Made by a program: the position numbers and the translations under genes. A stretch of 64,000 bases of DNA from Rheinheimera soli (GTDB lineage: Bacteria; Pseudomonadota; Gammaproteobacteria; Enterobacterales; Alteromonadaceae). Shown in pieces: positions 57,540-64,000 of the stretch; position 1 is the first letter of the stretch, and the number at the start of each line of letters is the position of its first letter. The notes under the pieces were generated by a model. It was not told the DNA's origin and did no database searches. It was given only the letters and a program-made list of their open reading frames with translations. Location of the stretch: contig NZ_JAJOYU010000006.1 of NCBI RefSeq assembly GCF_021290985.1, forward strand, positions 1 through 64,000, read 5' to 3'.

Positions 57540-58055
57540 TTATTCAAGTGCACACCTGCAGGCTGTGCTTTCACCATTCAGCCAAAAGCCTGGCAATTGA
57601 GTGGTGCCGTTGATCATGCCATCCAGCAGGCTGGCGTTATCGCTGCATAGCAAATCTGTAGCTAAGGGGCCGGCGTAAAGCAGTTGTTGGTTTTGAAACA
57701 GCAGTAACAGCGGTGCGGCAATGATATCCAGTCCCAGTGCTTTGGCTTCATCCAATTCCAGTTCTTTGACGGCCAAATCAGGCTGACGTTGTTGGATCCT
57801 CTGCAGATGCTCTTTGGCAAAAGAGCTGCAGTTGCAGCTGGAATCAGTGATCAAAATCGCTTGCCAAAGGCGGTTTGGCAACAGCTGATGGCTTAGTTTG
57901 ATTTGTACTTGCTTTGGCAGAAGTGGCTGTTGTTGCCACAAACCCTGCTCATCGAATACACCATAATGACCTAAGAAAAACCAATAAAAAGCTGCTGCGC
58001 TGCCTGCAATCCAAAGCGTAAGCAGTACAACCGCAGCTTTCACTCGCCTGGTCAT
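57540..58055 (-). CDS. Membrane-anchored thioredoxin-like protein (DUF6436-like)
   Basis: A 171-residue protein with one N-terminal membrane anchor (about residues 6-26) and a periplasmic-looking domain. The motif SSCNCSSF lies where a thioredoxin active site would be, as TDSSCNCSSFAKEHLQRI at the start of a helix, and more Cys pairs are near the end (CRC). This suggests a thioredoxin fold with an altered Cys-x-Cys centre; the DUF6436 label is from memory. ATG 58055 and TTG 58070 are both possible starts; the TTG would overlap the chemoreceptor stop codon. Confidence 0.68.
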   Translation of the reverse strand: MTRRVKAAVVLLTLWIAGSAAAFYWFFLGHYGVFDEQGLWQQQPLLPKQVQIKLSHQLLPNRLWQAILITDSSCNCSSFAKEHLQRIQQRQPDLAVKELELDEAKALGLDIIAAPLLLLFQNQQLLYAGPLATDLLCSDNASLLDGMINGTTQLPGFWLNGESTACRCALE

Positions 58056-58066
58056 TCGTTGTTGTT

Positions 58067-59554
58067 TCAACTGCTGAATCTGTTGGCTTCAATAGCCAGC
58101 TGGTTGGCCACCAGTTCAATTTGGGTTGTGCTTTGTTTTACTTTTTCGCTGCGCTGCATCTGAGCCGCGGCACTGTCATTCAGATACTGTGCACCTTGCG
58201 CCATCTCAGCGCTTGCATGGCGTTGTTGTTCTAAAGAGCCCGCCATAATATCGGCTGAGCTGGCTACAGACTGTGCCTCGCCTGTGATGATATTCAATAA
58301 CTCATCACTGCGTTTCGCCAAACTGACGGTATGGTCAACCTGACTTAAGCAATGTTGCACGGATTTTACTGAGCTCTGACTGGCTTCAGTTAAGGTTTGG
58401 ATCATGCGCTGAATTTGCTCTGTAGATTGCTGGGTACGGCCCGCTAAAGTACGCACTTCGTCGGCCACTACCGCAAAACCACGGCCTTGTTCACCGGCCC
58501 GCGCCGCTTCGATGGCTGCATTTAAAGCCAGCAGATTGGTTTGTTCAGCAATGCTTTTAATCACTTCAAGTACAGTGGTGATCTCTTTACTGGATAAGGC
58601 CATGCTATCCACTTTTTGTCCGGCGTCCTGCAAGGTCACCGCCAAAGTCGAGATGGCCGCTATGGTTTGGTCCACCGATCCTTTGCCAGATACTGAGCTA
58701 AGTTCTGCCTGTTTAGCAGCGCTCAATACTGCTGCTGCCAATTCGCCCAGCGCCTGAATACTTTGGGCCATTTCTTCAGAAGCTGCGGCTATACGTTTGA
58801 CCTGCTTATTTTGTTCATTCATGCCTGACAGCAGTTGTTGTCCATCCTCAGACAAATGTGCGCTTTCGGTATGCAGCAAAGCCACAGACTTGTTGATGGT
58901 TTGCACTGTACTCTGAATGCCATCGAGCGCCTGATTAAATTGCGACACCAGACGGGAGCGGATATCAGGGCAACGCACAGTTAAATTAATATGAGCGGGA
59001 TCTGCAACTAACTTTTGAGTGGTCTCTGAAAACGCCAACCCCACCATAGCCTCTTTATATGAGTTTAAGGTGATGATAATAAGTACCGCTGATTCCACCA
59101 CTACATAAGCAGCGTGTACCATGACATTACTAAAGGTTGCGTCCTGAGCCGGTACCAAAAAGACAGCACCATGTTGGGTTTGCAGGTAAGCAAATAACAA
59201 ATGGTGCACCGCAATAGTGACTGCGGCCACAGCAATCACCATCCAGTCACGAAAAGCGCTTAGCACGGCCAGCAATACAAAAATACCAAAATGCAGCTCA
59301 GTCACACCATTAGACTGATGAATATGCAAGGCACAAAACAGCATAAAAGAGACACCAAAAGCGATACGTGACAAGCGGTGGTCTCTTAAAGTTTTGTACA
59401 ACACAAAAGGCACAATCAAAGCGGGCAGGCCAATCAATAACGCCGCTCCCCAGCTTTGATGCCAGCTCGCCAAAGCGAGGGACAAGAGCATCAAGAGCAG
59501 GTTGATGCTATTCATAATACGGAAAGCTTGCTGGCGAAATGGATAAATGTGCAT
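58067..59554 (-). CDS. Methyl-accepting chemotaxis protein with polytopic sensor
   Basis: A 495-residue chemoreceptor. The N-terminal 170 residues form about six membrane segments with a [16 protein letters not shown] stretch and several His in [16 protein letters not shown]-like sequence, rather than the usual two segments and periplasmic domain. A linker follows, then the cytoplasmic signalling coiled coil with the hairpin tip [20 protein letters not shown] and [15 protein letters not shown], which contacts CheA/CheW. GAGG lies upstream of the ATG. No che genes are in the window. The ligand is unknown. Confidence 0.9.
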   Translation of the reverse strand: MHIYPFRQQAFRIMNSINLLLMLLSLALASWHQSWGAALLIGLPALIVPFVLYKTLRDHRLSRIAFGVSFMLFCALHIHQSNGVTELHFGIFVLLAVLSAFRDWMVIAVAAVTIAVHHLLFAYLQTQHGAVFLVPAQDATFSNVMVHAAYVVVESAVLIIITLNSYKEAMVGLAFSETTQKLVADPAHINLTVRCPDIRSRLVSQFNQALDGIQSTVQTINKSVALLHTESAHLSEDGQQLLSGMNEQNKQVKRIAAASEEMAQSIQALGELAAAVLSAAKQAELSSVSGKGSVDQTIAAISTLAVTLQDAGQKVDSMALSSKEITTVLEVIKSIAEQTNLLALNAAIEAARAGEQGRGFAVVADEVRTLAGRTQQSTEQIQRMIQTLTEASQSSVKSVQHCLSQVDHTVSLAKRSDELLNIITGEAQSVASSADIMAGSLEQQRHASAEMAQGAQYLNDSAAAQMQRSEKVKQSTTQIELVANQLAIEANRFSS

Positions 59555-59740
59555 AAAGACCTCGTTTCAACCGCAAGCCTGGCTTGCTGTTTCTGTGACT
59601 ACAATTGCGTCCTGCACTTGAATGGATATTTGGAGTTTAAGAAAAATACTTTTCTAAAGACAGGCGCACTTATACGTAGTTTAACTGCCTTGGATCACTG
59701 ACTGAGTTGAATACCAACTGCGGATAGACGAAGTGTAGTC

Positions 59741-59760
59741 GATGACTGTTTTTCGTCATC
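59741..59760. other. Inverted repeat upstream of the PhoD-like gene
   Basis: GATGAC (59741-59746) and GTCATC (59755-59760) flank an 8-base T-rich loop about 45 bases before the phosphatase ATG. A Pho box was considered, but the match to CTGTCAT repeats is poor. It could be an operator. Confidence 0.3.
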
Positions 59761-59806
59761 AAAAAATCATCATGGCCATTCAGAATAGTTTCTTTTTGGA
59801 GGAACT

Positions 59807-61507
59807 ATGGCCAACTTGAACAGACGCAATTTTCTTAAAAACAGCGCTTTTTTTACCGGCGCTGCCTGGTTAAGCAGCAGTGTGTTTGGCTGCAGCAGCG
59901 CAGTTAAAACTGCAAAAAACAGCAGCCCAATCCAATTTTTACATGGTGTTGCTTGTGGCGACCCTTTAACCGATAGCCTGATTTTATGGACTAAAGTCAC
60001 TCCGTCACAACAACCAGACTCAGTGCAGTTACTACTGGAAGTCAGTGAAAATGCAGATTTTTCTGCAGTAAAGCATCAGCAGCTTTGTCTGGCGCGTAAA
60101 GAAGCCAATTACTGCTGTAAGGTCGATTTAAGCGGTTTGTTACCCGGCCGTAGTTATTATTATCGTTTTAGCGACAGTAATACGGTGTCCGCTGTCGGGC
60201 ATGGTAAAACTTTGCCCGAAGGGTCTGTGTCTCAGGTGCGTTTTGCCGTGTTGTCTTGCTCCAATTATCCAGCTGGTTATTTCCATGTGTATCAGCAAGT
60301 GGCACAGCAGCAATTGGACGCGGTATTGCATTTAGGTGATTACATCTACGAGTACGAGCAAGGTGGTTATGCCACAGAACAATCTGTTGAATTAGGCCGT
60401 GCTTTAGCCGCCGATAATCAGGGTGAAATTATCAGCTTGACTGATTATCGCAACCGCTATGCTTTATACCGCAGCGACAAAGATTTGCAGCAAGCTCATG
60501 CCAGTCATAGTTTTATTTGTGTTTGGGACGACCATGAAATTACCAACGACGCCTGGACAGATGGAGCCGAAAACCATCAGCCCAATGAAGGGGATTATCA
60601 GAGTCGTAAACTCAATGCGCTGCAGGCCTATTACGAGTGGATGCCCATACGGCCCCTGGTGTCTGGTCAGCAACAAAGTTTATGTCGTAGTTTTGCCTTT
60701 GGTGATTTAGTTGATTTGCATATGCTCGACACCCGCATTGAAGGTCGTAATCAGCAATTGGAATACAAGCATTACACAGATGAAAAAACCGGAGCTTTTG
60801 ATAGCCAAGGTTTCATCAGCGATTTAACTAATCCAAACCGTACTTTGCTTGGGCAAAAACAGCAGCAATGGCTGCAAACTCAGTTGCTGCGCTCTAAAGC
60901 TCACTATCAGGTGTTGGGGCAGCAGGTGTTGATGGCGAAGATGATGTTTCCCTCAGAATTGCTGTCGGCATTTTCTAAACCTGGCCCGGAATTGGTCGAC
61001 AAAATCGCTCAGTTAACGGCTTTAAAACAGCGTGTTGCCTCAGGGGATAGCAGTATTAGTGCACAAGACAAAAAACGTATTGAGTCTGTAGTGGCTTACA
61101 ACCTGGACGCCTGGGATGGTTATCCGTACGAGCGTGAGTTGATTTACAAAACAGCGCAGCAACAGAATAAACAACTGGTGGTGCTGGCCGGCGATACCCA
61201 TAACGCCTGGGCTTCGACTTTACATGATCAGCAAGGTAATAAAGTGGGGATCGAACTCGCCACACCTTCGGTAAGCTCACCAGGTATTGAAACCTATCTG
61301 AAACTGAATACAGCTCAGGTAGAGCATTTAGCCTCGGTATTGCCTCAACTGATCAACGAGCTGGAGTACTGCAATTTGCATCAGCGTGGTTATTTACTGG
61401 TGTCTTTTGGCAAAGAGCAAATAGATGCGCAGTGGTTTTTTGTCGATGGCATCACCAAAGCGCAGTATCAGACCAGCTTGGGACATCAGCAGAGCTATAA
61501 GCTTTAA
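59807..61507 (+). CDS. PhoD-like alkaline phosphatase/phosphodiesterase
   Basis: A 566-residue exported metallophosphatase of the PhoD family. The N terminus has a twin-arginine-type signal, NRRNFLKNSAFF, and a lipobox-like VFGC, so it is probably a Tat-exported lipoprotein. The catalytic domain shows VLSCSNYPAGYFHVYQ, HLGDYIYEYE, CVWDDHEITNDAW and VLAGDTHNAWAS, carrying the metal-binding Asp, Asn and His of the family. An N-terminal fibronectin-like PhoD_N domain (about 45-135) precedes it. GGAGG lies before the ATG. It converges with lnt. Confidence 0.92.
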   Translation: MANLNRRNFLKNSAFFTGAAWLSSSVFGCSSAVKTAKNSSPIQFLHGVACGDPLTDSLILWTKVTPSQQPDSVQLLLEVSENADFSAVKHQQLCLARKEANYCCKVDLSGLLPGRSYYYRFSDSNTVSAVGHGKTLPEGSVSQVRFAVLSCSNYPAGYFHVYQQVAQQQLDAVLHLGDYIYEYEQGGYATEQSVELGRALAADNQGEIISLTDYRNRYALYRSDKDLQQAHASHSFICVWDDHEITNDAWTDGAENHQPNEGDYQSRKLNALQAYYEWMPIRPLVSGQQQSLCRSFAFGDLVDLHMLDTRIEGRNQQLEYKHYTDEKTGAFDSQGFISDLTNPNRTLLGQKQQQWLQTQLLRSKAHYQVLGQQVLMAKMMFPSELLSAFSKPGPELVDKIAQLTALKQRVASGDSSISAQDKKRIESVVAYNLDAWDGYPYERELIYKTAQQQNKQLVVLAGDTHNAWASTLHDQQGNKVGIELATPSVSSPGIETYLKLNTAQVEHLASVLPQLINELEYCNLHQRGYLLVSFGKEQIDAQWFFVDGITKAQYQTSLGHQQSYKL

Positions 61508-61519
61508 GTTGTCTTTAAA

Positions 61520-61548
61520 ACAACAAAGCCACCGCAAGGTGGCGTTGT
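61520..61548. terminator. Hairpin between convergent PhoD-like and lnt genes
   Basis: GCCACC (61528-61533), a GCAA tetraloop and GGTGGC (61538-61543), extended by ACAAC and GTTGT outside an AAA bulge, form a likely bidirectional terminator. Confidence 0.6.
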
Positions 61549-61562
61549 CTAGTGGCGTCGCT

Positions 61563-63092
61563 TCACTTAACTTGATTAGCCAACTGATAGCGTCTGAAAC
61601 TCAAGAGTCCTGCACATAAAAAGCTAATGACAAGCAAAGGCCAGTCGCTCCAAAGGCTGTATAGAGTGCGGCCTTGTACCAGCGGTACTTCAGCTGTTAA
61701 CACCGCTTCTTCAAACTGTGGTAAACGGCTTAGCTCTTTGCCATCGGCAGTCACCACGGCTGTAATGCCGTTATTGGTGGCACGAAGCAGCGGGCGGCCT
61801 AATTCCAAAGCACGCATCCGGGCTATTTCTAAATGCTGGTGAGGGCCAATAGAGGCGCCAAACCAGGCGTCGTTACTGACGGTCAGCAGGAAGTGGGTGT
61901 TGTCGTTGAAATTAGCAATCATCTGGCGTGGAAAGGCAATTTCAAAGCACAAAGCAGCCAGCAATGCATAGCCATTGGCTTGTAAATTAGGCTGCAGCCA
62001 AGCTCCACGGCTAAATGAACTCATCGGTAGATTAAACAGTGGTGCCACATATTTCAGCACGTCCTGAAAAGGCACAAATTCACCAACAGGCAATAAATGA
62101 TGTTTCTGGTACCTGTTGCTGGTGCTGTATCTGTAATCGCCGCCAGTGGCTTCTTTGCCTGATTTACCCAGAACTATCATGCCGTTATAGGCATCACCGT
62201 TTTCTTTGTAATCCAGAATACCTGTTACTACGGCGGTATTGTTTTCTGCGGCCAGCATATCCAGATTAAATAAATAAGCCAAAGCTAAAGGCTCGAGTTG
62301 TGGAATAGCCGCTTCAGGCCAAATCATAATGTCGGCATTCAGATGTGGACGGCTCAGTTCCATGTACTTGCGCATAGTGATGGCTTCTTGCTCCGGATCC
62401 CAGCGTAAATCCTGCGCTATATTGCCTTGCACTAAGGCAACCTTGACTTGCTCGCCGGTCTCCTGCCAGCCTTTGATTGTGCTCAGAGCTGGGCTTACTA
62501 CCAAGACTATGGCGGCTATAGCAGGCCAAACCCATAACTTACGTTGTACAGCAACAGCGACACTACCCGCTATTAAGAGCATTAAAAAGCTAATGCCGGT
62601 TTCGCCTATAACGGGCGCCCAGGGCGCCATCCAGCCATCGGTTTGACTGTAACCTACAGACAACCAGGGGAAACCTGTTAAGAACCAGGAGCGGATATTT
62701 TCAGCAATAAACCAGCTGGAGGCCAACAGCAGCGGATACCAGAAATTGCCGCGAAAACGCCAGCTAAACCAGATGGCAAGGGCTGGGAATAAAGCCAGAT
62801 AACCTATTAGCACTGCCATAATAGCCAGACTGGCAATCAGCGGCATACCACCAAAAGTAGCAATACTGACATGCACCCAGCTAATACCTACACCAAACCA
62901 GCCCAAACCATAGGCATAACCAAATAAGGCTGCCTGTTTTGGACTTTGCGCCTGCAGCAGATACCAGGCCAACACAGACAGAGTCAGCAGTGGCAACATA
63001 TGGTAAGTAAAAGGGGCAAAAGCTAAGGTGTTTAATGCACCCAGCCCTGCTAAAAGCAGGGCTGGAAACCAGGAGGTTTTTGACAACAGCAA
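61563..63092 (-). CDS. lnt: Apolipoprotein N-acyltransferase Lnt
   Basis: Lnt adds the third acyl chain to lipoproteins in the inner membrane, required for Lol sorting of the many lipoproteins in this window. The 509 residues have about six N-terminal membrane segments, a periplasmic nitrilase-type domain and one final segment. The catalytic triad is visible: Glu in IWPEAAIPQ, Lys in YQKHHLLPVGEFVPF and Cys in ALCFEIAFP. It starts with TTG after AAGGA from the end of corC. The ybeY-corC-lnt order is conserved. Confidence 0.96.
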   Translation of the reverse strand: MLLSKTSWFPALLLAGLGALNTLAFAPFTYHMLPLLTLSVLAWYLLQAQSPKQAALFGYAYGLGWFGVGISWVHVSIATFGGMPLIASLAIMAVLIGYLALFPALAIWFSWRFRGNFWYPLLLASSWFIAENIRSWFLTGFPWLSVGYSQTDGWMAPWAPVIGETGISFLMLLIAGSVAVAVQRKLWVWPAIAAIVLVVSPALSTIKGWQETGEQVKVALVQGNIAQDLRWDPEQEAITMRKYMELSRPHLNADIMIWPEAAIPQLEPLALAYLFNLDMLAAENNTAVVTGILDYKENGDAYNGMIVLGKSGKEATGGDYRYSTSNRYQKHHLLPVGEFVPFQDVLKYVAPLFNLPMSSFSRGAWLQPNLQANGYALLAALCFEIAFPRQMIANFNDNTHFLLTVSNDAWFGASIGPHQHLEIARMRALELGRPLLRATNNGITAVVTADGKELSRLPQFEEAVLTAEVPLVQGRTLYSLWSDWPLLVISFLCAGLLSFRRYQLANQVK

Positions 63093-63095
63093 AAG

Positions 63096-63974
63096 TTAGT
63101 CCTTCTGTAACGCTGCAGTTTCTGTGGCAGTTTTAGCGCGAATCACCTGCAGCTGCACCAGACGTCTGCTATTGGCTTTGCTGACTTTAAAGGTCAGGTT
63201 TTGCAGTTCAATGGTTTCACCTTTTTCCGGCATATGGCCAAAGGCATGCAGTACTATACCGCCTATAGTGCCAGCTTCTTCTTCATCAAAAGTAGTGCCG
63301 AAACTTTCGTTAAATTCATCCACAGGAGTTAAAGCGCTGACCTGATAGACATGGCTTGCCATTTTTTTGATATCCACATCTTCTTCATCGTCGTGTTCGT
63401 CTTCGATTTCGCCGACAATTTGTTCAAGGATATCTTCAATGGTAATCAAGCCGGACACGCCACCGTATTCATCGACCACTATGGCCATATGGTAGCGTTT
63501 CTGACGGAATTCTTTCAGTAAGGCATCCACTCTTTTACTTTCAGGGATAATGACAGCAGGGCGTAATAAATCACGCAGGCTCCATTCGGTGTTGCCTTGT
63601 AAAGTATGCTGCAGTAAGTCTTTCACCAGCAGTATACCTTCGATATGGTCTTTATCTTCATTGACCACAGGATAACGGCTGTGGTTATTCTCCAGCAGCA
63701 GCGGCATCATTTGTTCAAGGGACTGGTCAATGTTAATGGTGGCCATCTGCGAGCGAGGCACCATAATGTCGCGGGCGCGCATTTTGGATACATCCAAAAC
63801 ACCCTGCAACATACTTTGAGTGTCGTTATCAATCAGCTTGCGCATGGCCGCTTCATTGATCACTTCAACCAGATCAGATAAATCTTGTGGTTCTGCGGTA
63901 AAAATCGCGGCTATACGCTCCAGCCATGATTTGGCGGCAGAACCCCGACTAGAGTGGGAATGGTCGTCACCCAT
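63096..63974 (-). CDS. corC: CBS-domain protein CorC (YbeX)
   Basis: CorC/YbeX is a cytosolic CBS-pair protein linked to Mg/Co transport and, in E. coli, to ribosome metabolism with YbeY. The 292 residues have an N-terminal helical segment and two CBS domains (about residues 65-190; [49 protein letters not shown]). A CorC_HlyC domain forms the C-terminal 80 residues. It is complete in the window; the upstream ybeY would lie beyond 64000. Confidence 0.95.
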   Translation of the reverse strand: MGDDHSHSSRGSAAKSWLERIAAIFTAEPQDLSDLVEVINEAAMRKLIDNDTQSMLQGVLDVSKMRARDIMVPRSQMATINIDQSLEQMMPLLLENNHSRYPVVNEDKDHIEGILLVKDLLQHTLQGNTEWSLRDLLRPAVIIPESKRVDALLKEFRQKRYHMAIVVDEYGGVSGLITIEDILEQIVGEIEDEHDDEEDVDIKKMASHVYQVSALTPVDEFNESFGTTFDEEEAGTIGGIVLHAFGHMPEKGETIELQNLTFKVSKANSRRLVQLQVIRAKTATETAALQKD

Positions 63975-64000
63975 GAGTGAACTTAAGCTCCAAGTAGTTT

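Noticed and set aside
59741-59780. Pho box upstream of the PhoD-like phosphatase
   Set aside because: Only scattered GTCATC-like pieces are present; the spacing and sequence of two CTGTCAT half-sites are not met.

Overview
This 64 kb window is chromosomal DNA from a gammaproteobacterium. The gene content and order are classic for the class: secG-tRNA-Leu-tRNA-fMet-rimP-nusA-infB-rbfA-truB-rpsO-pnp-nlpI, and leuS-lptE-holA-nadD-rsfS-rlmH-mrdA-rodA-rlpA-dacA-ybeD-lipB-lipA. tpiA sits between glmM and secG, carAB is fused to greA by an ATGA overlap, and the protein style points to an Alteromonadales-like, perhaps Rheinheimera-like, organism. The genus is a guess. There is no rRNA, CRISPR array, insertion sequence, prophage or plasmid function, and no gene-free stretch longer than 300 bases.

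Layout. 1-4.9 kb: luxS, divergent from dnaK-dnaJ, which has a clear sigma-32 promoter, then an M48 lipoprotein protease. 5-8.6 kb: an NhaC-type antiporter, yqhD and dapB. 8.8-13.7 kb: carA-carB-greA. 13.7-20.6 kb: a small unknown gene, yhbY, rlmE, ftsH, folP, glmM, tpiA, secG. 20.6-32.2 kb: two tRNAs and the transcription/translation operon through pnp and nlpI, ending with an unrecognised lipoprotein carrying a zincin-like motif. 32.2-45.7 kb (minus strand): PilZ protein, lipoate synthesis (lipA, lipB, ybeD), cell-wall elongation (dacA, rlpA, rodA, mrdA), ribosome genes (rlmH, rsfS), nadD, holA, lptE, leuS. 45.9-61.5 kb: accessory genes (LysE exporter, serine hydrolase, Lon-like protease, yjjG, cyanophycinase-like peptidase, GH3 lipoprotein, chemoreceptor, PhoD-like phosphatase and small unknowns), lying between leuS and the lnt-corC pair that closes the window.

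The most unusual signal flanks mrdA (PBP2). Both gene junctions, rlmH/mrdA and mrdA/rodA, carry an old imperfect duplication (about 77-78% identity by hand alignment, periods 146 and 101 bp). Each duplication creates a short intact reading frame that starts like the downstream protein and ends like the upstream one: 47 codons (MrdA-like start, RlmH-like end) and 34 codons (RodA-like start, MrdA-like end). Both keep the original stop/start spacing, so translation could pass rlmH -> mini-ORF -> mrdA -> mini-ORF -> rodA without a break. I know of no described counterpart.

Elsewhere the interest is mainly regulatory: hairpins in the carA, dnaJ and pnp leaders, a terminator between the tRNAs and rimP, a terminator-like hairpin inside the start of the zincin lipoprotein gene, and short repeat clusters before ftsH and folP.
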